Of a DNA stretch of 64,000 nucleotides, positions 47,044 to 57,700 are shown one piece after another. The stretch's first letter is position 1; each line of letters opens with the position of its first letter. The notes below the pieces were generated by a model. That model saw only the letters and a list, made by a program, of their open reading frames with translations. It had not been told where the DNA came from and made no database searches. Origin of the DNA: Microbacterium hydrocarbonoxydans (GTDB lineage Bacteria; Actinomycetota; Actinomycetes; Actinomycetales; Microbacteriaceae); contig NZ_JAMBOY010000001.1 of the NCBI RefSeq assembly GCF_023715885.1, positions 62,001 to 126,000 of the forward strand. Direction: 5' to 3'. The position numbers and the translations under genes were made by a program.

Positions 47044-49451
47044 GAGGTCTCGCTCTCGGGTGCGGACGGTGTCGATGTGCTGCTCTCGATAGTGCCAGGT
47101 TCACGCCGGACCCGCGCGACGGCGGCGTCGCGGAGCCCCTGCAGGCCGTTCGAGATCGCCGACCCTCCCAGCAGTGAGCGCAGGCTGAGTCGGGCTTTGA
47201 TCCGCTTCCAGAAGCCCGCCTCGGCGCCGAGACCTCCCACGATCGTGTCGACCTCGCTCCAGAAGGCCTCGACGTCCTCCGGGGTCGGATCGGTCGGCCC
47301 GAACACCTCGGCATCGGCCCGCCGTGCCAGCGTCGTGACCTGCGGGAGCGTCAGAGTCGCGGCCACGGTCGCGGCTTCCTCCGACCGGGTTCCGCCCGGC
47401 GGGATCCGCGCGCCATAGTCGACCGCTCTGTCGGTGAGCTCGTCCCATCCGCCGCTGATGCGGTCGGAGGTTCGGGCGGCGGAGCGCCGCGACCGGCGCT
47501 TCGCGGCCTTCCACGCGCCGATCACGATGAACGGGGAGGCGACCAGCGCGAGGATCGACAGCGAGATTCCGCCGATCACGAGGATCGTGCCGATGATGCC
47601 GAGGAGATTGAGCGACTCGTCGTCGCCCTTGCGGTCGTCAGGCAGGGTCGGCGGCAGGTCGACCGGCTCCTGCGGCGGCGGCGGCGGCTGCAGCACCTGC
47701 GGCTTGGGGTCGACCTTCGGCTTCGTGTTCTGGTCGTTGGGGACCTTGTCCTCGGGAGGCGTCGGGTTGAAGGTGAGCCACCCGAGCCCCTCGAAGTTCA
47801 CCTCGACCCACGCGTGCACGTTGTCGCCGGTCGCCTCGAAGACCGCGTCGCCGGCATTCTCCTCGTCCGGATAGAACCCCATGACGACGCGGGCGGGGAT
47901 GCCGACCTCGCGGGCGAGCAGAGCCATGGCGACCGAGTACTGCTCGTCATCGCCGATCATCTGGTCGCCGCCGATGAGCGTCGTGATGCGCTCGGCGGTG
48001 TGACCGGCCCGCGACAGCACCTCGCCCTCAAGGCCATGGCTGAAGAATCCTCCATCGGCGAGGAAGGTCTCGAGCGCCCTGACCTGCTCGATGGGAGACT
48101 CGGCGCCGGATACCGTCTCGGCGGCGAGCGAGGTCAACTCCTCCGGCACGTTGCTCTGCTTCGGCAGCGGCACCTTTCCGAAGCCGACGTCGGCGAGCTG
48201 CGTGTCGTCGAACTCGTTCGGGATGACGGTGTCGACGGTGTAGCTGTCACCCTCCGTGAGCCTCGACGTCGCTACGGCGGTGCCGGTCCCGGTGTTGTAG
48301 TAGGTCGACCGGCGCAGCTCATCGGCGCGCGCGCCCGCGAAGTCGATCTGCGACACCTGACCGGCGTCGGGCACCCACACCCCGCGATACTCCTCTATCT
48401 CGACCTGCAGCGTCACAGGGATGCCCTCGGCGTCCGGCGACATGTTCGCGCGGACCGGGGTGAACGCGCTCGACGAGTCTGCGCCGCCGTCGGTGACGTT
48501 GTAGACCATGCCGTCGTACTGATCCATGACCGCGATGCGCATCCGAGCGCCCTTCGGCAGGCCGTTGACGGTGAAGAGCGTGTCGCCGGCCTCGTCGCGG
48601 ACGTTCTTGCGAAACGCCTGCAGCGGGCTCGGATAGTCGCGGATGTTGAAGGGAGGGATGATCACGTCACGGAACACGTGCCGCGGCTGCACGGGGGCGG
48701 CGATCGCGCTCGTCGCGACGCCAGCACCCCCGGCGACGGCGAGCACCGCCACCCCCGCGAGCAGGCGGCGCAGCCGCATGTGCGCGGCCCTCGACGGATC
48801 GACCTCGCTCACCGAGACGGCAGCGTTCTGCGGCGCCCACAGCTGGCGGAGCGCGAGCCACGCGGTCGCGAGCACCGCGAACACGAGACCCTGCACCACC
48901 GGGAAGGCCGGCTCCGGGGTGCCGAGCGCGATCACCAGCATGAGCATGACACCGGCGGGCAGCAGCGCCCACGCCACGTTCGGCAATCGCAGCGCGAACG
49001 ACGTCGTCAGCACCGTGATGACGAGGGTCAGCAGGAACGGCACGAGAAAGTGCCCGTCGGTCCCCGACACCGGGGCGACCGTCGTGAGCAGCTGCTTCCA
49101 CGCCGTGACGGTGCCGACCGCGAGCTTCTCCAGCGTCTCCAGCGACGGGATCACGCCCAGGATGGTCGTGTGCGGCAGCGCGAGCGCACCGCCGAAGACG
49201 AAGTACACGGCGACCGTGAGCCCGGCGACGATGAGGATGCCCCAGCGCTGCCACGTCGAAACGACCGCGATCGCGAGGCCGAGGAGCAGCGCGCCGACCG
49301 CAGCGGGGAGGTACGACGGTCCGGCGAACGTGGGCCAGAAACCGACGATCGACACCGCGATCAGCAGCGCTGAGGCGGCGAGGTCCAGAATCCAGCGGCG
49401 CACCGGCATCCCGGCGAACTCCTTCGCGAGAGCGGTCGACACGGCGGTCAT
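47040..49451 (-). CDS. Transglutaminase-fold membrane protein, probably inactive
   Basis: The 803-residue protein has about seven membrane helices in residues 20-260 (LDLAASALLIAVSIVGFWP onward) and an extracellular transglutaminase-like domain to about 560. A Pro-rich linker (QVLQPPPPPQEP), a further helix near 605-630 and a cytoplasmic tail with a DUF4129-like region follow. In the core motif the expected cysteine of GxCEQY is aspartate (GDDEQYSVAMALLARE) and the aspartate of DPTP is asparagine (FNPTP); the histidine (HAWVEV) remains. The enzyme is therefore probably not catalytic and may bind peptide or protein. It is coupled to the DUF58 gene by ATGA. Confidence 0.88.
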   Translation of the reverse strand: MTAVSTALAKEFAGMPVRRWILDLAASALLIAVSIVGFWPTFAGPSYLPAAVGALLLGLAIAVVSTWQRWGILIVAGLTVAVYFVFGGALALPHTTILGVIPSLETLEKLAVGTVTAWKQLLTTVAPVSGTDGHFLVPFLLTLVITVLTTSFALRLPNVAWALLPAGVMLMLVIALGTPEPAFPVVQGLVFAVLATAWLALRQLWAPQNAAVSVSEVDPSRAAHMRLRRLLAGVAVLAVAGGAGVATSAIAAPVQPRHVFRDVIIPPFNIRDYPSPLQAFRKNVRDEAGDTLFTVNGLPKGARMRIAVMDQYDGMVYNVTDGGADSSSAFTPVRANMSPDAEGIPVTLQVEIEEYRGVWVPDAGQVSQIDFAGARADELRRSTYYNTGTGTAVATSRLTEGDSYTVDTVIPNEFDDTQLADVGFGKVPLPKQSNVPEELTSLAAETVSGAESPIEQVRALETFLADGGFFSHGLEGEVLSRAGHTAERITTLIGGDQMIGDDEQYSVAMALLAREVGIPARVVMGFYPDEENAGDAVFEATGDNVHAWVEVNFEGLGWLTFNPTPPEDKVPNDQNTKPKVDPKPQVLQPPPPPQEPVDLPPTLPDDRKGDDESLNLLGIIGTILVIGGISLSILALVASPFIVIGAWKAAKRRSRRSAARTSDRISGGWDELTDRAVDYGARIPPGGTRSEEAATVAATLTLPQVTTLARRADAEVFGPTDPTPEDVEAFWSEVDTIVGGLGAEAGFWKRIKARLSLRSLLGGSAISNGLQGLRDAAVARVRREPGTIESSTSTPSAPESETS

Positions 49452-50710
49452 GCGAGTACCTTCTGCAGCGCGAGGGGGACCTGTTCGAGGGCGCCGATCG
49501 TCACGACGTCGGCCTCGCCGATGCGGCGGAGAGCGGGCGCGGCCACGCTGCGATCGGCGACGACCGCGAGGACCTTGGCGCCGAACGGGAGCCGAGCGCA
49601 CGCGACGCGCAGGTCGTCGGTGTCGACCTTCGAACCGCACACGAGCACCACGACGCTCGCGAGCGGCATGGTGCGCGAGAGCACACCGGCGAGCTGGTCG
49701 ATGCCGCCGTCTCGGGGCTTGGAGTACTCGACGCCCGACAGCGAGTCGAGCAGCTGCTTGCCGGTGCCTGCGGCGAGCTCGCGCCCCTGCACGCGCACGT
49801 CGACGCGCTGCGAGTCGCGGATCGCGCGGAGCCCGATGGATCCGGCGGCCGAGATCGCCAGCTCGAAATCGTCGTCCGTGGCGTAGTCCCCGGCCGAGCG
49901 GGAGAGGCCGATCACGAAGTGCGACCGACGGGTCTCCTCGTACTGGCGGACCATCATCGTGCCGGTGCGGGCGGTCGAGCGCCAGTGCACGTGGCGCAGG
50001 TCGTCGCCGGGCTGGTACTCGAGCAGGGCGTGGAACGAGACGTCGTCGCGCGAGAGATCGGCCGCCGGGAGACCCTCCAGGTCGCGGAGGTAACCCAGCG
50101 ACTGGCCGTCGAAGAGCACGGTGCGCGGGTGCACGTACAGATCGACGGGCTCGTCGCGACGGTGCGCGCGCTCGAACAGGCCGAGCGGATCGCCGCGCAC
50201 CACGCTGACGGGGCCGACCTTCACGACCGCGCGCTTCTGCGTCGGGATCGCGAACAGCTCCTCCGCCTCCTCGCCGGGAGCGAGTCGCTGGATGCTGAAC
50301 TCGCCGCGACCCGATCCGACGGGCAGCACGACCCGGGAGGGCAGGATCGCCCTGGCGCCGCGGTTCGCAAGGGTGAGGGCGCCCACTGCTCGCTCCCCGA
50401 CGACGACGCGGGTGCGCGCGAGGTCGAGTGAGACGTCGTAGGCGGTGCGACCGATGAGGAACAGCGCGCACAGTCCGACAGTGATGGCGATCACTACGGC
50501 GGCGACCGTGAACTCGGCCCACCCCGCGATCTGACCGACGATCCAGAACCCGACCGCGAGCGCCATCAGCACCCACGCCAGCGGACGGATCGCGCCGGCG
50601 ACGAGGCGGAGGCGACTCAGGATGCGCGCGCCGATGACCGCCGCGACGTCGCGCCAGCCGGCGTCTCGGTCGGTCGGCGCGGTCGCAGCCGGGAGTGCCT
50701 CCGTCGTCAT
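49448..50710 (-). CDS. DUF58 membrane protein
   Basis: The 420-residue protein has two membrane helices at about residues 43-90 (LAWVLMALAVGFWIVGQIA, FTVAAVVIAITVGLCALFLI). An extracytoplasmic beta region (LTLANRGARAILPSRVVLP) and the DUF58 core LLEYQPGDDLRHVHWRSTAR near residue 225 follow, then a von Willebrand-A-like fold. DUF58 proteins pair with MoxR ATPases. The ATG shares a base with the MoxR stop (TGATG). A much longer open frame upstream is a shadow of the giant gene and is rejected. Confidence 0.9.
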   Translation of the reverse strand: MTTEALPAATAPTDRDAGWRDVAAVIGARILSRLRLVAGAIRPLAWVLMALAVGFWIVGQIAGWAEFTVAAVVIAITVGLCALFLIGRTAYDVSLDLARTRVVVGERAVGALTLANRGARAILPSRVVLPVGSGRGEFSIQRLAPGEEAEELFAIPTQKRAVVKVGPVSVVRGDPLGLFERAHRRDEPVDLYVHPRTVLFDGQSLGYLRDLEGLPAADLSRDDVSFHALLEYQPGDDLRHVHWRSTARTGTMMVRQYEETRRSHFVIGLSRSAGDYATDDDFELAISAAGSIGLRAIRDSQRVDVRVQGRELAAGTGKQLLDSLSGVEYSKPRDGGIDQLAGVLSRTMPLASVVVLVCGSKVDTDDLRVACARLPFGAKVLAVVADRSVAAPALRRIGEADVVTIGALEQVPLALQKVLA

Positions 50711-51681
50711 CAGGCCGCCGCTCGTGCCTGCGGTGCCGCGACGGCATCCAGGACGCGCGCGATCACGGCGTCGCTGGAGGTTCCCGCGAACTCCGCCTCG
50801 GCATCCAGCAGCAGGCGGTGCTGCCACACGGGACGGGCGAGCGCCTTGATGTCGTCGGGGAGCACGAAGTGCCGGCCCTGCGATGCCGCCCACACCTTCG
50901 CGATGCGGATCATCGCGATCGCGCCTCGTACCGAGACGCCGAGACGGATCGCCGAGTCCTCGCGGGTGGCCTCCGCGATCTCGGCGACGTACCGCAGCAC
51001 GGCGGGCTCGACATGCACGGAGGCGCCGAGGTCGGCCATGTCGGCGACGGCGCTGGTCGTGATGATCGCCGAGAGGCCGGCCGACGGGTTGCGGTCCGAG
51101 GCACCCGCGAGGATGCTCTCGGTCACCGAGATGTCGGGGTATCCGATCGAGGTCTTGATGAGGAACCGGTCGAGCTGCGCCTCGGGGAGCTTGTAGGTTC
51201 CCGCCTGCTCGATGGGGTTCTGCGTCGCGATCACGAGGAACGGGCGGCCGGTCTCGTGCGTGACGCCGTCGACCGTCACGCGAGACTCCTCCATGACCTC
51301 GAGGAGGGCGGACTGCGTCTTCGGCGAGGCGCGGTTGATCTCGTCGGCGAGCACGATCGACGCGAAGATCGGACCCTTGTGGAACTCGAACCGGTGCTGC
51401 TGCTGGTCGTAGATCGTCACACCCGTCACGTCGGAGGGCAGCAGATCGGGCGTGAACTGGATGCGCGTGCTCGTGCCCTGCACGGTCGCGGCGAGCGCCT
51501 TCGCGAGGCTCGTCTTGCCCGTGCCCGGTGCGTCTTCGAGAAGCACGTGGCCCTCGGCGAGCATCGACGCGAGCACGAGGCTGACGATCTCGCGCTTGCC
51601 CTGCACGGCCCGGTCCACGTTGTCGACGAGGCGCTGGAAGGTGCCCTGGAACCAGGCGGCCTGTTCGGGGGTCATGGTCAT
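50710..51681 (-). CDS. moxR: MoxR-family AAA ATPase
   Basis: The 323-residue AAA+ protein has Walker A in LLEDAPGTGKTSLAKAL near residue 53, Walker B LADEINRASPKTQSALLEVME near 110, sensor 1 IATQNPIEQAGTYKLPEAQL, and the C-terminal lid domain. MoxR ATPases act as chaperones that mature partner proteins, here most likely DUF58 and the transglutaminase-fold protein. It lies 59 bases downstream of the giant surface protein gene and is the first of the overlapping set. Confidence 0.94.
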   Translation of the reverse strand: MTMTPEQAAWFQGTFQRLVDNVDRAVQGKREIVSLVLASMLAEGHVLLEDAPGTGKTSLAKALAATVQGTSTRIQFTPDLLPSDVTGVTIYDQQQHRFEFHKGPIFASIVLADEINRASPKTQSALLEVMEESRVTVDGVTHETGRPFLVIATQNPIEQAGTYKLPEAQLDRFLIKTSIGYPDISVTESILAGASDRNPSAGLSAIITTSAVADMADLGASVHVEPAVLRYVAEIAEATREDSAIRLGVSVRGAIAMIRIAKVWAASQGRHFVLPDDIKALARPVWQHRLLLDAEAEFAGTSSDAVIARVLDAVAAPQARAAA

Positions 51682-51740
51682 GAGTGTGTCGGTTCCTCGT
51701 TCTGTGAAGGGTCGTGCGGCGCGACTCGGGGCGGGTCGCG

Positions 51741-54700
51741 CTAGTACCAGCTGATCGCGTCGGCGTAGCGGTTGAGCTCGACGATGTAGACGCGGATGGA
51801 GCGGCCGGGGTTTCCGTAGAAGCAGCCGAGCTGCACGGTGCCGTTCTCGGGCACGTAACGCGCCGAGTTGCCGAACTGGCCGCCGTCATCGCACCGCAGG
51901 GTGTAGTTGCCCGGGCTCCGGAAGTTCTGCACCGTGAGGGTGACGTACGCGCACGACGAGTGCGTGCACTCGCCCGGCCAGTTGCCCGAGGCGCCCTTGC
52001 CGGTCTTGAGGACCTCGGCCGGACGGTCGTTCGTGCGCGCGGAGTCGGACGCCTCCGGCGACCATCCGCCCTCTGATGCGTGAGCGCGCACCTTGATGCT
52101 GTGCGTCTGCTCGTAGCCGTTTCCGACGGTCTCGGACCCGTTCGCCGAGACGTTACGCCACCCTCCACCGTCGATGCTGATCTGGACCTGGTCGATCGGT
52201 CTGCCGTTGTCGGAGTTCCTCGCGTCCCACGACACTCTCACCGACTGACCGAGATTCTCGGCTCTGGCCACGGGTGGCTTGGGCTGTCCGAAAGGCACGA
52301 CCTGTGCAACGTTCGACGCGGCACCCGCATAGGTCGTCCCGTCGACGGTCGCGACCGCACGAATCTGCAGGTTGTAAGTCTGGCCGTTCGTCAGCCCGCC
52401 GATCGAGTTGCCGTTCAGCGCCTGCCAGCTGCCGCCGCCGTTGAAGGTGTACTGGTAGCTGAGCTCGCTCGACTTCGCACCGTTGCGGGCGCCCTCGTTG
52501 TACGAGATGTTCACGATCGACCGGTCGGCCGCCTGGCCGCGCAGCCCGGTGGGCGCACCGGGCGCGTTCACGCCGCGGCGCGGCGCCGACAGATCGGACC
52601 ACTCTCCCCACCCGGCCTTGTTCTGCGCGCGGATGCGGTAGGTGTAGGGCGTCTCCGACGTCGGGACCTTGACGGCCTGCGAGGTCGCCCCGGCGCCGGG
52701 AGTGAGCGTGTTGACGACCGTGCCGCCGTTGCGCACCTCGAGCTGGTAGCTGGCGATGGCATCGCCGTTCGAGTTCGGCGCACTCCAGTTGACCTGCATC
52801 TGCGCTTCGGTGCCGACCGATGCGAGCTGTGTCGTCGTCGGCGCGCCGGGCTTCAGCGGGGGTCCCGCCGGAACCTCGGATGCCGACCAGTTGCTCCAGC
52901 TCGACGGATCCGGCGCCTTGTTGTGCGCCTGCACCCGCACCTGGTAGTTGCCGCCGTTCTCGAGGCCCTCCCAGGTGAGCGAGTTGCCGGTGACCTGCTT
53001 CTGCGCGACGCCCGATGGCGGGGCGGGCGAGATCTCGAGCGTGTAGCTCTCGACCGGCGAACCGGGGGTCGAGGGGGTCGTCCAGCTGACGGCGAGCGAC
53101 TTGTCGCCGAACTTCAGCGTGGGCGGGTTCGGGGTGTCGGGGCGCGCGTCGGGCCGGGCGACGGCCGACGTGCCGGAGGGCTTGCCCTCGCCGACGCGGT
53201 TCGTCGCAGTGACTTGGAACGTGTACTCGACGTTGTTGGTGAGTCCGTCGAGCGTGCACGTGGTCGAGCGGCACTCCTTCGAGTAGGCGCCGCCGCTCAC
53301 CGACTTCACGGTGTACTTGGTGATCTCGGCGCCGTTGTTCGACGGAGCGCCATACGACACGACGACCGTGCGGTCCTGCACGCTCGTGACGATCGGCGCG
53401 CCGGGAGCCTCGGGCACGCCCTGCACGGTCACCACGACCTGGCCGTTGACCTCGCGGTCGGGGTCCTCGGTCGCATCCTGGATCCGGTAGCGCACGACGA
53501 GCGTGCCGACGAACGTCGCCGCCGGCGTGACCGTCAGCTGATCGCCCTTCTGCGAGACACTGCCCATTCCGGCCTCGACCACGGCCGAGACGACCTTGAG
53601 CGGCGTCTCCGGGAACGGGTTGAAGTCGTTCGCGAGCACGTCGACCGTGACCGGCTTGCCCTGATCGGCCTCCGACACCGTGTCGGTGTTGGCGGCCGGC
53701 ATCGCCCGGGTGGATGCCGCGACGAGCACCGTCACGGTACCTTCGACCGGTTCCGTCTGCCCGTCGGTGATGCGGATCTTGAGCGTGAGGGCCGTGCCCT
53801 TCTTCGCGCTCGACGACGCCTGCACGAGCAGCTGCGGGCCGTCGACCTTCGCGGTGACGCCCTTGCCGTCGCCGCCGACGAACGTGTACTTGTGCTTGCC
53901 CTCGTCCTCGGGGTCGGGGTCGGTGGTGAGCGCGGCGAGATCGAGTGCTGTCGCGTCCTCGCCGGGTGCGACCTGCATCTGGCTGTTCACGAACACGGGC
54001 TGCTGATTGTCGGGAGGCAGCACGTCGATCGGGATGGTCAGAGTCGCCTTGCGCCCCTCGGGGTCGTCGGGGCCGTCGCCGTCGGTGACCTCGAACGTGA
54101 TCGCGTCCGGGCCGAAGTAGCCGGCGGCCGAGGTGTAGACGAGCGACGTCTCGTCCTTGACGAGGTCGGAGCCGTCCGCGTGCACGGCGGTCACCTTGGC
54201 GTGCTCGGTGATGCGGGCGGTGCCTCCACCCGCCACCGTCACGTACTCCGACAGAGGCAGCGCCTTGGTCTCGCCGCTGATGACCTCGACGGGCTTGGTG
54301 ACGTCGACCGTCGGGCGGAGGCCCGATTCTCCGGGAACGAAGATGAAGGCGGAGGCCTCGAGGCCGTCTCGGTCGGTGAGCGTGTAGCGGATGAGCTGCT
54401 GCTCCTCCTGCACCGTCACCCGCACGAGACCGTTGTCGAGCTGTGTCGCACCGGCGCCGAGCGTGACGTCGAGCGCATCGGTCGTTCCGTCGGGGTCCTC
54501 GTCGTTCTTGAGGATGTCGACCTCGGCGGTGAGGCTGTCGTCCTTGAGGTCCTCGGGGCGCACGCGGTCGTCACGCGCGACGGGTGCCTGCAGCGGCACG
54601 TCCTCGTCGACCGTGATCTGCAGCACGGCCGAGGCGGTCGCGCCGCGGGAGTCGCGGATCGTGTACTGCAGCGACGTCTCGAGCGACCGGTTCGGCGCCT

Positions 54701-57700
54701 GCACGAGCACGCGGTCGCCGGAGACCCGAGCGGAGAGTCCCTCGATCTTCGGGACCTCGAGGCCGCCGTTCTTCTCGCTGACGAGGGTGATCTTGTCGCC
54801 CTCGGGGTCGGAGTCGTTCGCCAGCACCGGCACGGCGATCTCACGGCCTGGGCGCACGACGACGGCATCCTTCACCGCGTACGGAGACTGATTGACGTCC
54901 TCGGCGGGGGCGATGCCGACGCGGATGGTGGCGACACCCTCTTTGCCGAGGCGGTCGCGCACGCGGTACTTGAAGGTGTCGACGCCTGCTGAGTCGTCGA
55001 AGGCCTCGTAGGTGAAGTAGTTCGCACCCGTCTCGACGATGCGGCCCTTGGTGGGGCTCGAGGTGATGTCGAGCAGCTCGACGGAGTCGCCGTCGGCGTC
55101 GATGCCGTCGAGCGGCACCGCGATGCTGACCTCGGTGCCGGCGAGCGCGCGCGACACGATGTCCTGCGGACGGGGCGCCGCGTTGGTCTCCTCGTCGATC
55201 GGCAGGATCTGGATCGTCACGAGCGCGGCGGCCTTCTGCTGTCGCGAGTCGACGGCCTCGTACGTGAGGTAGACCGTCTTCGCCTCCGGGCCTGCCTTGA
55301 ACCGCACGGCGTCCTGCGAGACGAACGCCTCACCGTCCTCCGGCTCGGGCGACTCGATGAGCTCGGGCGAGACATGCATGACGTCGTCGTTCGGGTGGGT
55401 GTCGTTGTCGAGCACGGGGATCGTGACGACGTCGCCCGCGCGCACGGTCGCGGTGTCGGGGTTGGCGACCGGCTGCAGGATCTCGTCCGGGGCCGGGATC
55501 GGGATGACGACGACTTCACCCTCCGCGGACTTCGAACCGTTCGAGATGCGGTACTTGACGCGCACCTGGTCGGTCAGCGCGCCCTGGTCGGTGATACGCA
55601 GCGTCTCGTGGTTGATGACGGACACCGAGATGCCGGAGCTCGGCTCGACCGACACGGACTGCACGACGAGGATGCCGCCGGCGGGGTCCATATCGTTCGC
55701 CAGCACGCCGACGAGCACGTCGCCGCCGCTGGGGAGGAGGGCGACGTCGCGCACCGCGATGGGCGGCAGGTCGTTGTCGCTCTCGTCCTGCACATCGACG
55801 CGGACCAGTCCCTGCGCGTTCTTCGGGCCGGCGGTCGCAAGGTATTGCACGTAGTACGTGCCCGGAGCCGCGGCGGAGAACGTGAAGGTCTTGTTGGGGT
55901 AATCGGGCAGGATCGTCGCGCCCGGAGACTCGTCGACCCGGCCGAGCCTCAACGGCTCTCGTCCCGAGCTCGTGTCGTTCGCGAGCGGCGCGACGGCGAC
56001 CTGCTCTCCCACGCGGGTGACGACGTGGTCGGCATTCGTCTTGGGGTCGGTGGATCCTTCGGGGCGCACGTCGAGCGAGATCGTACCGACGTAGGTCTCG
56101 CCGAATCCGTCGGCGACCGTGACCTGCACCTCCTTGCGACCCTGCAGGCTCGCGGTGGCCTTGTAGGTGATCTGGCCGTCGGTGGTGAAGTCGACCTCGT
56201 CGCCGGGAGCCGGCTCGACGCCCTTGAGGTAGATGTCGTCGCCGTCGGGGTCGATGAAGTCCGGGAGGATGTTGTACGACACCGTTCCCCCGGACTCGAC
56301 GACCAGGGAGGTCTTGCGCTTCGGGGTCGGGGCGGCGTTCTGGTCCCAGGGGTGCACCGTGAGGGTGACGTTCGCGGTGTCCTTGCCGTTGCGGCCGTCG
56401 TTCGCCTCATAGACGAAGGTCGTCGAACCCGTCGCCTCTTCATCGACGGCGATCTGGAGCGACCCGCCGTTCTGCACGGGCTGCACGGTTCCGAGCGACG
56501 GCTGTGCTTCGGCGAGCGTTGCGACGAGCACGTCGCCGTCGGGATCGTTGTCGTTGTCGAGCACCGGGAGCAGGGTGGTGGCACCGGGGCGGACACCGAA
56601 GTCGTCGTCCTCGGCGACCGGAGGCGTGTTCTCCTCCTTGCGATCGGGGAGCGTCGTCTCGACCGTCTCCTCCGTGGTGTTGTCCTCGTCCTGCGTCTCC
56701 CCCTCGGGCGGGGTGAGGTCGTTCCAGTTGTCGACGCGCTGCAGCGACTCGTTCGCCATCCAGGCGGCACCGCCGACGGCGTCGTTGAGGATGATGACGT
56801 CGCGGTTCACGCGGAATGTGAGGGTCTTCGACTGCTCGGCGCCTTCGATGCGCTCGTTGACGTCGTTGGCGTCGCCGGGGCATTCGCGCAGGAACTTCGC
56901 GGAGCCCGCCCATGCGGCGTACGTGCAGCCGCGCAGCGAGATGGGCGCGGCGGGCGTGCCGTTGCCGCCGACGTCGGTGACGACGGGCTCGCTGCCGTCG
57001 AGGGGGACGCTGACGAGTGCGGATTTGGTGGCGAGCGCGACGGACGTCGTCTCGGCGGAGGCGGGCTGCAGCACGGCATCCGCGACGTCGGCGACCTCGG
57101 TGCGGAAGCCACCGGGTGTGGTGACGACGCCGGCGGCCGCGTCGAGTACGACGGGGGTGCGGCCGACGGCGGTGATGCTCGGCGCTCCTGTGTCGTCGAT
57201 CTCTCCGAGCGACGCCGCGGACGGTTCGAGGGGCTCGCCCTCGTTGTCGACGGGGATCGTGACGACCTCGCCGCGGTCGGCGGAGAGGCCGAACACCGTG
57301 CCGTCATCGGCGACGACGACGTCGGCGTTGGCTCCGAGTTTGGCGGCGGGCTCAGCGCCGTCCATCTTGAACGTCGGGATGCCCCGCACGGGGACGACGA
57401 AGAGGTTGCCGGACTTCTTGTCGAGGATGGCGGTGGTCTGGTGACCGAGCGCGACCTTCGACGACGAGGGGATGCGGGCGGAGTCGCCGAGCGAGACGCG
57501 GGCGGGGTCGACCGCCGTGACGGTGGCGGCGCTCTCGTCGACGACGAGGATCGTGGTCTCATCCTGCAGGATGTCGAAGTTCTCGCCGGTGGTGCGGAGC
57601 CCGCCGTCGAGCACGGTGGACTCGTGGTTGAAGTGGCCGACGAGCAGGCTCGAGGCCTTGGTGATCCAGACGCCGCCGTCGTTGAGATCGACCTTCGTGG

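Noticed and set aside
52080-54992. Open plus-strand frame of about 970 codons opposite the fibronectin-III gene
   Set aside because: It mirrors the repeated domains of the real gene and shows arginine/valine-rich shadow composition.
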